Assembly: GCA_009746045.1 (NCBI GenBank)
Contig: RPFO01000082.1
Span: forward strand, 851,973-915,972
Direction: 5' to 3'
DNA from: Mesostigma viride
Taxonomy: Eukaryota > Streptophyta > Mesostigmatophyceae > Mesostigmatales > Mesostigmataceae
DNA: 64,000 nt
Under the pieces are notes generated by a model. That model was not told where the DNA came from. It ran no database searches and saw nothing but the letters and a program-made list of their open reading frames with translations. Shown here one piece after another: positions 21,880-34,573 of this stretch (position 1 is its first letter; the number at the start of each line of letters is the position of its first letter). The translations under genes were made by a program, and so were the position numbers.

Positions 21880-23741
21880 CGCGGCCTCGAGTTACCGATG
21901 ATGCAGACGATATTTGTTTTTTTTTACAACGCGATACATCGCGTTGTAGGGTTAGAACGCGATGTATCGCGTTGTAATCTGACACGTGGCAAACCTATTA
22001 AACATGCGATTTTTGGTCTGAAACTTTCAAGATAGGTCAGAAACATCTCATAGAATTCAAGAAAAAATCCTGGTATTTTTGGTATTTTTTTTGTGACAGC
22101 TGCAAACAAATATGTACCACTGAAATCAGGCATTTTCGCGGGACGAAGGTGAAGACGACGGCGATGGCGGCAGGTAGATCTCGCCAGTTTTCGCGCGAAT
22201 TTCAGTGGCTGTTGGGTGGCACGACCATGATGATGCGTTCAAAGGTTGATAATTAGGTTTCTACGAGTTTGTTGAGGTACTGGGGCAAAGGAAACGTAGT
22301 TTTTTCCAGTTTCTCACCCAACTTTCATGCGGAAACCCTGGAAACCGGCATACATATTATTACGTCAAGACTCGGGTCTGCTGCGGCACCATGCTTGGTA
22401 TTTCCATGGTGTTTCGACTTCTTAACACATGTTTATTCATTCCGAACGTCCGGACTCTCGGCTAAACCGAGAATTGTGCAGACTTTTATTGGGTAGCGCC
22501 GGGCATGATGGTGCCTGCAAATAGCGTAAGGCGTGACCGTGGCTATTGCTACGGTATGCTGTATTTTCCTGGAAATGGCCTCTGCCACCGGCTCAATAGT
22601 GCTTGCAGGCGTAAGTATATCGTGTTTCTACCTAGTTTCTGCCAGTTTTCCACTTATTTCTACCGACCTCTGCCCAGCCTCTCTAAGACCGCCATCCTAC
22701 TCGACGTTGCTTGCATGTCAGCCATAGCAGGTTGCAGTTGTGCAGTATTTAGGTGCTGTATACGTCGTCAAGCCGTGCATATATCGTGAGGATTGGATGT
22801 TGATGGTTTATACTGCGTTGATTGTGCAAGAAGACCAGCTAGGTGCCCATAATCATGGTGTATAATCATGTGTTGTTAGCATCTTGCCACCATTTGCTAG
22901 CATGCATTCCAGCGTCATCTTTGCCTGCATGTAAGCTCATGGATCACTCAACCTATCCAAGCCTTGCATTACACGTGCCTCTTTCTTTCAGTATTGCACG
23001 CGTTATGGAATGAAAACCCAGCACCTCCGTTCCCACGAGGCATGTGCTCAACACGTTGTGAGAGTGGATGATGCTTTGGCTATGGATGCCTGATTCAGTC
23101 ATATTAGGTCATCCAGTCATGATGTTTGATGCATGTTTGATGCTGTATAACTTATACAACACCTATTTTCAACGTTTTGACCCTCCAAGCTCACTATGGC
23201 CCCGTTTATGGGGCTCATGTCGTTGCGTCATGTTGTGAAGGGCTCTCATTTTTCCCACTGCGTTGTACTGCGTTGTAATTGTGATGCTAATGAAAAATAG
23301 CTCCAGTGGCCCAATGGGCCTGAGTTTTGTTTCACAGAGCCTGCATATGTTGCCCATAGCTCGTGCAAGAAGCCAGATTTTTTTCATGAACCATTTGTGA
23401 ATAAGCACATGACTTGTGACCTAGGGTCAAGAAATCGCGGTCATGGTCAGACCCCCCTGTATTCAAACCAGTGTATCTCTCTAATGAATTAGCATTTTGT
23501 AGGTCTGAGTAGCTCAAAAAATCCTTTGATTTATGGGCTTTCAGGAAAGTATATACATGACCATGAAAAAAAAAATTTCCTTAGGTGCTATACGCGTTCT
23601 AAAAAAAGCTTACAACGCGATATATCGCGTTCTAATTAAAAAAACTTTTGTGTAATTATTTTTCTAATGAGATTAGCATAGTACTCCGTGGCATGCCTTT
23701 GCGCATGACACGCAAGTACTTACTTACTTACTTAGTTACCG
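21880..23741 (+). mobile_element. LINE 3' UTR (TTAC-tail family) split by a palindrome-ended insert
   Basis: GATGATGCAGACGATATTTG at 21898-21917 and CTAATGAGATTAGCATAG with TACTCCGTGGCATGCC at 23668-23703 are contiguous in the copies at 61330-61440. Here they are separated by about 1.7 kb. The element ends in (TTAC)n at 23719-23739. Confidence 0.75.
21921..23641. mobile_element. candidate TIR element with palindromic ends
   Basis: The left end has T-rich DNA, then AACGCGATACATCGCGTT and a second copy AACGCGATGTATCGCGTT (21928-21977). The right end has AACGCGATATATCGCGTT (about 23611-23628) followed by A-rich DNA. The ends are imperfect inverted repeats and each sub-repeat is itself a palindrome. 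The interior has no recognisable transposase; its ORFs are short and unlike known families. It is probably a non-autonomous DNA element; the exact TSD is hidden in poly(T)/poly(A). Confidence 0.6.
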
Positions 23742-24821
23742 ACGGTATTCCGACGCCGGCCACCAACGGCGACGCAGCCACGTGAGTGGGCCTGGACTCA
23801 CTGGAGCCCTGGACTCAGGAGCTGGACCGTGTAAAAACTGAACCATACCAGACGTCCAATTTTGCATAAGAACCAACCATAGAATTGGGTCATTGGTCCA
23901 TACTTGGGAACATAGTTGTCTCACTAAATACTTGGGGACACTATTCTGATTTGGCACGCCGCAAAGGTGAAAACCATTTGCGTTCAGTGCCGGTCCGCGG
24001 AAAACGCGGTCTGCAAATGAATCCAGGCCGGAATCGAACTGGGGACCTCTCGCACCAACTTTTGCTGAATATAGGACAGACGTCTCCTCGGATCCTAAGG
24101 CATCGCCAGCTGACACCTACAGTCCAACCGCAAAAGTTCTCCTTTCCGGGGAGTGATGCAAGCCATTCGGATTTTGCACTAGATAAATCATTCGAGATCT
24201 GTGTGTGTAGGAGTACTACACACGTGTCCACTCGAGACTTGTTCAGTCTCGACACGTGAGACGGGCTGAACACGGCTGGAACCTTCTTTAGACACTATGC
24301 ACGCTTACGCAAACTGGCCAGGGTTACACCCTGGCCGCGTTTCCGCGTAGCTTTTCACTACTGGGTATCTGACGTGGGTTTCCCCCAGGCCTGAGTTTCT
24401 GACTTTGCCTACGTCTGACCCAACCCGGCGCATACGTCTGGGCAAACATATTGCCATACGCAATCAGGAGTGGCATAGCGCAACCAAAAGGGGCGTATGC
24501 TAATACGTTCAAGTAGAGTCCCTCCTCTCCACCCGTTGCACTGGTGACAGTCAACGGTGGTGGATCCGAGCACCTGGGGTGGATCATGCTAGAAGCCCCG
24601 GCATTTCTGAGAACACTAAAACCCAGCCCTTGTGCAATATTCTGCCAGCACCTAGATACTACATGAACGCTCAACCCCTCACTCCCACCTTTCGAAAGAG
24701 GGAGCGAGAGGCCCTGTCCCGGGGGATCAGCCCCATAGCTCCAAGGCAAGTTCTGAACTCCACCCGGCATTCACGCTGGAGTACACGCCAACTCCTCAAG
24801 ATCTCTTCCCCCCAGAGCTGT
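23742..24821. other. intergenic DNA with a tRNA-like fragment
   Basis: No gene is recognised. On the minus strand near 24030-24110 the segment CCCCAGTTCGATTCC resembles a pol III box B / tRNA T-loop, with a weak upstream box-A-like part. The acceptor and T stems do not pair properly, so it is at best a tRNA-derived SINE relic. A short inverted repeat (TCGAGACTTGTTCAGTCTCGA) is at 24231-24251. Confidence 0.4.
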
Positions 24822-26097
24822 TCACATGCTGCTGGCGACCGCCTCCTCCCCCACCTCGGCAATCGCCGGCAGGCTGGGCACCACGTTCACCGTGCGGTGC
24901 TTGTTCTTGAGCTTATCCGTTCGGAACTCGACCGTCCCCTCCACCAGTGCGTACAGCGTGTGGTCCACGCCCATGCCCACGTAGTCGCCAGGGAAGAAGC
25001 GCGTGCCCCGCTGGCGCACGATGATGTTGCCGGGGATGACTTTCTGAGGGGCATGGGGAGGTGGAGGGAGCGAGCAGGCATGGCATGCGAGACAGGGTGT
25101 GGCAAAGGACATGTTGTAAGCAAGAGGACTTCATTTCTACTGAGCGAGTGGATCAGTACAGATTTCAACACATGTCGATCTATTGAAGAGCATCAAGCAG
25201 TTGGTGGGCGGGCGGGCGGGCGGGCGGGCGGGCGGGCGGGCGGGCGGGCGGGCGGAATGAGCGAACATGAACGCCCCAGCCCCTGATCGCTCCTTGCGCA
25301 CACCCCTTCTTCTCGTCCCTATTAAGAGACAAAAGCACTCGTGGCAATCACTATGCATCCATATGGGAGCATAGTGCAGCTTCTAAACTGTGCTTCGGGC
25401 AGTGCTTTTGTACAAGATATTATGCCCGGTGCATTGTTAGGGGTGAGGCCACCCATGCTAAACTACCATACTGCTTGCCTATTGGATATTGCCGTTGATC
25501 TGATCATGACTCACTAGACCACGCCATTTGCAAGGAGGCAAGAGGGAGAAAAGGCCGGTACACCCCCAGCCCCACGTTTAAGATTCCCAGGTTTAAGACC
25601 CTGGGTTTTGAAATTTCAGGTTTAAGATTGCAGGGCTGTTTTGGGGCAAAAGATCTTAAAGTAGGTACAAATGGCTGGTCAGTGGTATGCGATCCAGATT
25701 ATGTACTCATGTACACCGCGTCAGGTTAAAGATCCTACCACTCTCAACTTTGAGGTCGTCCGCCCTGGATTTGATTTTAGGTTTAAGATCGCAGCCCTGG
25801 GTCGGCCGGACCCCAATCTTAAACGTGTGGGGGGGGGAGGGGGGGTACCTGGCCGCCGTAGATCTTCACGCCGAGGAACTTGGGAAGCGAGTCACGCCCG
25901 TTGCGCGAGCTACCGCCCTGCTTCTTGGTAGCCCACCGGCGGAAAACAGTCGCGCACCCAGCCACTCCGAATCTGCCGCTTTCGAAAGCACCGGCGCTCA
26001 ACCGTCCCGCGACCTCGGGACTGACATTTCTGGTGCCTGCAAAGCGATTGCACAGCCTTATGAGTGTGAGCGGCAACGGCCCAAGGTAAAATGTCAC
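24822..26097 (-). CDS. organellar 50S ribosomal protein bL27 (probably mitochondrial)
   Basis: Two exons, 26097-25849 and 25043-24822, joined in phase 0 (CAG/GTACC donor, CCTCAG acceptor), encode 156 aa. Residues 1-54 form an Arg/Ala/Leu-rich, acid-poor N terminus typical of an organelle transit peptide. The bL27 core follows: [64 protein letters not shown] and VEFRTDKL. bL27 sits near the peptidyl-transferase centre of bacterial-type ribosomes and its N-terminal tail reaches towards it. The [10 protein letters not shown] junction is like mitochondrial homologues, but a plastid location cannot be excluded. The start at 26097 is the first ATG in frame; the real start could lie in a further upstream exon, since TTTGCAG near 26040 could be an acceptor. 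Confidence 0.9.
25203..25254. repeat. (GGCG)n microsatellite in the bL27 intron
   Basis: About 13 units of GGCG (CGCC on the sense strand) inside the 805-bp bL27 intron. Confidence 0.9.
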
Positions 26098-28728
26098 CTA
26101 ACAACTCGAATCCTAGAATTGCACGCAGCCTTCAAACCAAAAAAAGGTTTCTTCTTCATGGCAAGGTAGTGTCCCAGGAGCTGCTGACTAAGTGTGACTC
26201 TTGCATATATATAAACATTATACATACATGTATAATTACTTTTTTCTTGCTTATATATGTATGTATGTATACGAGGATCAAGCGCATGCATTTACCATAA
26301 GCATCCAGAGTAGACGAGAACTGCGCGCTAAGCCTTGCAACAAGGCCCCCAGCAGCCCGGGCGTTTTGCCGGAACGCCCCCGACATCGGATTGTTGCACG
26401 CGCTGAGATGTTTTAACTTCCACCTGATCCGAGGATTAAATATAAATGCTAAGCATCTCTGCGCGCAGTCAGCGCTCAATGTTTTGGGGACCTGTTTCCA
26501 GAAAAAACACGTGACAGCCCAGCCAGGATGCTATCTCAGTACATTGAGGCTCTGCAATGCGCAGTGGCTAGAAAACGCCCACTCACGAGCTAAGGTTGTT
26601 GACAGCGTCAATGCAACGCTCAACAACAGGCGACAGGATGCAGCACAGTATTAGACTACAGTACGTGCAGGAGTAATGCGAGAAAAATGTTTCTGCTCTG
26701 TAGATCACGCTTTTTCGTCGCCCGAGCGCCTTGCCACCATCCCGCCTGAGGGGTCGCCACTTGTGATGACCCTACAAGGGCTATGACAGCTGCAAATTAA
26801 TGCGTGCAACTGCGTGCAACAGCCAACATGCCGTCGTTTACGTGGAAGAGTCAGTCAGTCAGTCAGTCAGTTGGACTCGCGTGGAAGAGGAGTGCATCCG
26901 TATATGAGGCGCGACAATGATGCGGTTTGTTGATTGCAGTTGAACATCTTGCGACTGAACAAAGCATCTACAGAATGGGTAACAACAACAACAACTAATA
27001 CTACCGACTGAGGTAGTCGTGGATAATGCAACTTAAGTGGGCTTGCAACTTGGCATGAACTCCTGGCCTTTATGTACCCACGATTGACGGCGAGTGCAGC
27101 CAGTCCAGATGGCAGCATCTCCTCCGTTTTACTACAGTATTTCTCACCAGTATTTCTACTGCACCATGGTTCGCTCTTATTAGGCAGGCGCGTGTCCGCC
27201 GTGTCCAGGGCTGTATAAATGCTCACGTCTGGGCAGTGGGGATTGGGGATATGACGATGACAGCCATCACGGCTGAACTTGTAGCCAGCCTGCACGCCAC
27301 CAACTGCTGCGAGAGGCCCGCATTCCATGTTTGCGCGCTTAAAATAACTGGTGTTGTGGCCGCAGCTAGGTACAAGAAGAAACTCGAATTCAACACAGGC
27401 ATGCCCGCAATTCCATGCCGAATTGCTTAAGAAACTCGTGTTTTAATGGCAACATTAGCCTAGCATGCTGTTAAATGGAGAGCTTTCGGGCTAGATGTCC
27501 ACGTTGCAGGCCAATGGTATTTCCATGTTCCTGGCATCGCTCGTGCGTCGTGGTATACGACGCTTGTTGGCACCCTGCACAACTCGGCATTTGTTGTGGC
27601 GCATAGGGGCGACGTGAATGGTGTTAATGTGCTGGTGACGAAGCTCGCCGTGGCAACCCATTGCCAGATGTCTGATGGCGTGTCCTGAGAACAGCACCTT
27701 ACCTATGAATACCTGTCTCGATGGTTGATAGTACAAGACGTAATGCTCCCACGAGCATTTAGCTGGAAGACTGTCCTGCCCCTCGTGGCAGTATGGCAGT
27801 TGGTGGCGTCATTTCTATTTTTCAATTTTTATACTCCCCCGAGGGAAATTCCGATGAGGGATGCCACTATCATGCCGGTATGTGCTTTGGTGCTGCAGCC
27901 AAGTTGAATTTTCCTTGGATGTTTTCTTGCATGCTCGCCTGGACACAAAGCAACCAAGCACACACAAGAATAATCGCCTGCACGGGCCAGGACAGTTCCC
28001 TAGGAATTCAGCCGGGTAATTGTTTGATGCCTGCAAGGGATCACACATGGATTTTTTTTTGCATCACCTACGCATACATTGAACTCCGGCCAAGATTAAT
28101 TATCCCAACTACTTCCGTGACAATGAATAACGTTGTTGGCAGCATTCTTTACCTGGGAGAGCAGACAAAAAGCCTGCTATTTCCCATCTAGCCTCCACGT
28201 CAAGACCTCCACTTGGTCTTTCTCTTGTTCCACCGCCCTGCCACCTAGGCGTCTCAGCATCATTTGCACGTGGCAGGCTTGCGTGGTTGTTGCTTCCCAC
28301 GTGTTGCGGCCATGGGGCACGTTACACGCACAATCAAACGGGTAGCTCAAACTATTCTAGGACCTGCGGGGCACACAAATTCCTTACGAAATACCTATTC
28401 ACTATAACCAACCGGCAGGTACAAAGCAGCTTAGGAAGCAACCACGTTTGCAGTGTCATGCCGGGGATGCACATGGCTACCATTTTCTCTCATCTGCCCT
28501 CAGGCAAGGGTGATCTTCACTGTGCGTGCTTGCCTGCACATCCAAAGCATGTTGCCATGTACGCGAGCATTGGGGGGATGTATTCCCACGCCTGATCACG
28601 CCGTTTCCAGAATAATAAGATTTGGCCGCCCATATTGTGACCTCTCATGGCTTGCCTCCACATCTCCTCTCATTCACCTCATCCCTGTCTCTGCCTTTCC
28701 CTTTACCACACACCAGCCGCTGGCATCC
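26098..28728. other. intergenic region between bL27 and the glycosyltransferase gene
   Basis: 2.6 kb between two divergent genes. Seen: a TATA/ATGT-rich stretch (26200-26290), short (CAGT)n at 26849-26870, and otherwise mixed-composition DNA. Open frames here are short and match nothing I know. Unrecognised 5' exons of the glycosyltransferase gene may lie at the right end, since its frame is open back to 28453. Confidence 0.45.
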
Positions 28729-31177
28729 ATGCGCGCTTGGGAGCGGCGTCCCGAGGGCGCCCCCCCCCCATTAGGGGGCGACGAGCGCAGCAGCCCCAAT
28801 GAGGTGCTCTCCAGCCTGCGGCGGCGCGAGCTGGACCGCATGCATGGGACCCTGGGGAACGCCGGGGGAGGGGCCAACCGGGGGGATGCGCTGCGCATGC
28901 AGCCTGGGGCGGGGGTGGGGGTGGGGGGTGGCCTCCGCGACTCGTATTTCGGAGCAGCGGAGGGTGCCAGGGGCAGGCAAGGCGAATGGACGCCACCGCC
29001 CTACGGTGGTCTGCGCAATGCGGCGGCGGGGGATAGCCCGGCGGCTGGTCCGGGTGCGGGCGGCAGTTTAGCCGACGCGGCCAGCAATGGGGACCTCCTG
29101 GGGGCGGCGGGCCGTCCCACTAACTCGGATATCGGCGGCTACCGCATGGGCGCAAAGGGGGGGTTGGCGGACCGGGGCTTGATGGACGGGCAAGCAGGGC
29201 TGGGGGCGTACGACAGAGAATCCCCAGGGGGGCCAGGGTTTGGCCGCGGCCAGGCCGGCGCGTCCCTGGGGGGCAAGCCCCCGTTGATGGGCACGCCCGG
29301 CGGCTGGGACCGCAAGCCGTATGGGATGGCTGGGGATGGGCTGGATGTAGGGACCCTGGCATCTCCTGGTTTCGTACTTGGCGAGATGGGGGGGATGGGG
29401 GGGGGGGTGGATGGGTATGCTGCGCTCGTGCCAGGTGGCAACGCGGGGTGGAACGGGGATCGGTCGGCGGCGGCGATGATGCAGCCACCCTTCCCTCCCC
29501 TGCTGCTGCGTTACCCAACCACGGGGGATCCGGTGGAGGACCGAAACAACAAGCTGATGAGGGTGAGCAGGGGGGGGTTGTAAGGGTGGTTGGGACCTTT
29601 GGTGAGGGTGGTTGGGGGGAGTTGTGAGGGTGAGTAGGGGGCGGGGGGTGTTGCTGCTGTCATGGGCTGAGGGGCGGGGGGTGTTGCGGCTGTCATGGGC
29701 TGAGGGGCGGGGGGTGTTGCGGCTGTCATGGGCTGAGGGGCGGGGGTGTTGCGGCTGTCATGGGCTGAGGGGCGGGGGGTGTTGCGGCTGTCATGGGCTG
29801 AGGGGCGGGGGTGTTGCGGCTGTCATGGGCTGAGGGGCGGGGGGTGTTGCGGCTGTCATGGGCTGAGGGGCGGGGGGTGTTGCGGCTGTCATGGGCTGAG
29901 GGGCGGGGGGTGTTGCGGCTGTCATGGGCTGAGGGGCGGGGGGTGTTGCGGCTGTCATGGGCTGAGGGGCGGGGGCTGTTGCGGCTGTCATGGGCTGAGG
30001 GGCGGGGGTGTTGCGGCTGTCATGGGCTGAGGGGCGGGGGTGTTGCGGCTGTCATGGGCTGAGGGGCGGGGGGTGTTGCGGCTGTCATGGGCTGAGGGGC
30101 GGGGGGTGTTGCGGCTGTCATGGGCTGAGGGGCGGGGGTGTTGCGGCTGTCATGGGCTGAGGGGCGGGGGGTGTTGCGGCTGTCATGGGCTGAGGGGCGG
30201 GGGGTGTTGCGGCTGTCATGGGCTGAGGGGCGGGGGTGTTGCGGCTGTCATGGGCTGAGGGGCGGGGGGTGTTGCGGCTGTCATGGGCTGAGGGGCGGGG
30301 GGTGTTGCGGCTGTCATGGGCTGAGGGGCGGGGGGTGTTGCGGCTGTCATGGGCTGAGGGGCGGGGGGTGTTGCGGCTGTCATGGGCTGATCGGCCCTCA
30401 GGCATGCAGGACAGGTGTCCCCAGTCATTTGGCTCCCCCGCGCTGCTCCGCCCTGCAGATGCCCTGCAGTGGGAGTGGTATCGGCGCATTTGTGGGATTG
30501 TTCTCCCAAATGCTGCCACTGGTTGGATACCTCTTCCACTTTGATGGAGGCACGGCAGTCATTCCTGTTACCACTCACCGGAGGCAGAGCATTTGATGAG
30601 CACTTTGTGTAGTTTGTTATTGCCTGATTGGCAGCATATTTGATGGTGCCACCTCGCATCTTCTCGCTGTTGGGAGGGGGCATAACCTGTAGGACCCTGG
30701 CCCCACACCATTGGTGTGGCCAAGGCCCATCGCTTGGTGACGTCTGATGGCTGTACAGGCTACCTTCGCCAGCCAAGAGACTGCTGGTTCACTCAGCCCA
30801 CCAGGGACCTCCTGCAGATACCGCAACCTGGATCAAGCAGTCCCTGAGAATAAGACTTTGCCGGCTGCTTCCAGTTTGGCAGGCTTCCATGGGCAAACGC
30901 TGATCGATTGTGGTAGCGTACCATGCCACCCAGGGTTATATATATCCACCCAGGGTCATATATATCCGTTTGGGGGGTGAGGTTTGTTTCCAGTAACCCA
31001 TCTGCCTCCTTGTATGCACCGTTGCCTGCCAAACTCAGCGATCGTGGACGGCCAACGTCATAGTGTAACTTTGCTTTGCTGTGCTGTGCTGTGCTGCTGC
31101 TGGTTTTCTATGTGACACCTGGCGCCTGATTGCAACATTCTCCCCTCTTCCGTTTGTCCTTGCCACCACCACCACCA

Positions 31178-31211
<34 letters not shown>

Positions 31212-34200
31212 GCAGGCATTTGATCTGTTTATCAAGGAGCGCGACACCGGCACATGCATCCCCTTCTACACTATTATAGTGACCGTGTTCAACCAGGACA
31301 AATTTGTGGACGAGACGCTGGAGAGCGTGAGTGGGAAGCACTGTAGTGTCCGCTTGTACTTTATTATAGTGACCATGTTTGTGGATGGGGAGTATGTGTG
31401 GAGTATGTGTGCATTGGATGCCCGAGTGCTGGGAAGTGTGATCGCATATGGGGCCGTGACGTAGTGTGCAACCAGACATCCATGTGCGTGCACCAGGGCA
31501 TGGGCGTAGGCTGCAGCCCTGCTCATTCGTGGAGGCACTTGCGGATCCCTGCTCAATCGTGGATCCGTCCTGTCAGCAATTTTCCTCACCATCACAGCAC
31601 CGTGGTGGTTCGGTTCACGCTGGGCGCCCCGCGCATGAGGAGTCCACGATTGAACTCCTAGTCAGGAATAGATGTATGGCGATTTATTCTATGGTATCAT
31701 GGGCGCATGCTCACTCTGTGGCACCTGCAGGGTGGTTAAGATATCGATTCTCCACGAAGCCTGCCGTGCACATCATGTCGATGGACGTCCCTGAAACTGA
31801 CACCGCGCTTGGTGTGTAGGATTTCATAACAGTACATAGGATAGTACGTACTATAGTACGCACATAGTATAGTGCCGGTTGTGTGTAGGATTTCATAACA
31901 GTACAAAGTACATTCAAGTGAAATTAGAAAGCATCCCTTCACAAAACTGAATAACGCCATATCAGTCCAATGGCATGGTAGCCATGCATCTTGATTCCAC
32001 CGATGCATTGCCTCCAGCTAACGTCGCTTTCCCAGAATCCCCTTTATGTGCGGGTGACAGGTAGCGCGCCAGACGTACCCCCACTGGGAGCTGATCCTCG
32101 TGGACGATGGCAGCTCAGACGACACGTGGCGGCACGCACAGGACTTTCTGATGCGTGCGAACGTCACGCAGGCCGTGCGTGCCGTGCGCAAGCGCAACGG
32201 AGGGCTTGCGGACGCGCGCAACTTGGGCATGATGGTGAGCGCGAACGTGGGCGTTCGACTAGATCCGCAGCGCGTGGCCGTGTGGGTGTCACCTTTCTTA
32301 TCCGCCCCTGTCCCCTAATGCCCCTGTTGCCTCCTGCCCCTGTCCCCTAGTGCTGACATCCCGTCACTGGCGGCATGCCCCATGCACATGAATGGCGTTA
32401 CCATAGATCCTATTTGTCGGCATGCATCGATTCTATTTATAAGCATGCAAGATGGCTCGGAAGCTAGGTGGAATCAGCTCGTGGGTATGCAGATTTTGCT
32501 CGCTGGATTGGCCACATTAGTGCTGCCTGTAGATGACTCGCCACCTCTGACTCGTATCGGCGCGCCACGTGGCATCTCGCATGGCTCGCGTTCATGATGC
32601 AGCTGGCGCGTGGCTCCTGGCTGCTCATGCTGGAAGGGGACGACCTGCTGGCATCCGGATACCTGCAGAGCGCGGCGGACCTCATCATGGAGGACTGCGC
32701 GCTCGACATTGTGGCGGTGCGTGGGGAACAACTGAAATAATAGTGATACTTAATGTTTTTATCGTAACTGAAACATGACAAAGAACCTAAATATGTAACC
32801 ATCGTGGATAGCAAGTTGAAAGCAGGTAAGACTAGCCAGGGCAGCGGGCCCTGACCATTGGTTCTTAATTCTGTTTCCGTCACATGGCACCGACTGTTAC
32901 TGCCGACGGTTGGTAGTTGGCGAGGTGGTAGCCGGCTATCTCTAGAGAGGCAGGGCATCATGCGCGTGGCATGGCGTGCTGCTTCTCAAGCTCCACTGCG
33001 TGCTTGAAAACATGCTCGCTGCCCTGCGCGTTTCTGGCGTCAAATCTGGTATCCATGAGCTTTGCGGAATAGGTACTGCGGGTTGTCACCGCTGGTTGTC
33101 AGCTGTACCAACAGCTGCCCCCATGGGTGTGCCCCGCTTCCCGGTGTCCCCCCTGCAGGGCTGTATGCGCACGTTTGGCGCAGTGGAGAGCGACTGGTGC
33201 TTCCCGGAGGGCTTTAGCCTCACGGGCGCGGCATACGGGGCCAAGTTCCACGGCAGGTGCGTACGGCAGCACGATTCTCGGCAGGGTGCATGGGGGGGCT
33301 GTTCAAGTGGCATGGCAGTAAAGTTAATATGGTGCGGAAACCTTTTGCCACTCGGCTTCAAAGGTTCCGCGCAATATTACCAGCAATAACCACACGCTGG
33401 TCAACCAAAGTTAATGTGCGCTTAGAAGCTGAGTGGCAAAAGGTTTCCGCACAATATCAACCTAACTAGTGCAGGTGTGTGGGGGGGTTGTGTGACCCAA
33501 CAGTGTCATGGCTGGTGCGTGTGGGGAGACACCATCGCTGCAGGTGAGCCAGGTGCTGCCTTGTGCGTGGGCGGCCAGGAGCCATCAGCACTGCAAGTTA
33601 TTGGATGATGCACAACAAGGCACGCAGCTTTCCATGGCCAGGCAGCGTGTCTTGCACGACCAGGAATGACTTCAATCTTCTGCACCACAAACCGTGCAGC
33701 CCCGCAGCGCAGGCCGTGGTGCGTTGCCAGAAGAGCGTGAGGCAGCGGCAACAATATATGGGTGGGCCAGGGGCGGTCTCTCGTTTGCTTCGTCACAAGC
33801 GGTTTCTTGTCTCCCCGGCGGCACGGCACCTTGTTCGCTGTGCTGTTTGCTGCGTCGTCCTCAACCTGGCCTAGATGCTTGCTTCGGGGAAGTAGTAAAA
33901 AAATATCCTCTGGAGTGATCTGTCTTGTTAGCGTCCTGCGTGGCTGGCCTGTTCCGTGGGCATTGAATGCCGTGGCTCTCCTCCCTGCAGTGTGGTGTAC
34001 AGTCGCCGGCTGGCAGAGCAAGTGGGAGGCTACAACCCGGCTCTCCCCTGGGGGCTGGAGGACTGGAATTTCTGGCTCTTTGCGCTGGCCCGGTACCCCA
34101 AGGTACGGGGAGTGCTACGTGTCCATTTTTTCGTGTGCTGTTTAGTTAATCCTGCACCCTGCCACTCTCTTGACCCAGCACGCAGGCCACTTGGGTTGAC

Positions 34201-34541
34201 GTGTGCTGTCCCTGGCGAATGCCCTGCGCACCTTGCCCCGTTTCCCGCTCGCACATGTTGATGTATGTCTCAGATGGGGGGGAAGCCGGGGCCTCCATGT
34301 GACCTGCAGTCAAGTGCAGGATAGCATGACCACTCATCCACAGCCACGGGGGGCCACGTGTCGGATGTGGCTCCAGCACAACGCTGGGCTCCAGCAAACC
34401 TACCTCGGTTGACGATTGACGAGTTGGTCTTTTGCAAGGAAGGTCACGGCATTGCAGAGCCGTGAGATAATCACACCGCATACTTGTGCCCAATCTTCGC
34501 TACGGAGGTTCTTGTTCCTCAATGCCCACGTTACCCACTAT

Positions 34542-34573
<32 letters not shown>

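Noticed and set aside
24010-24130. tRNA gene on the minus strand
   Set aside because: Only a box-B-like GTTCGATTCC is convincing; the stems do not pair and no anticodon arm can be drawn.
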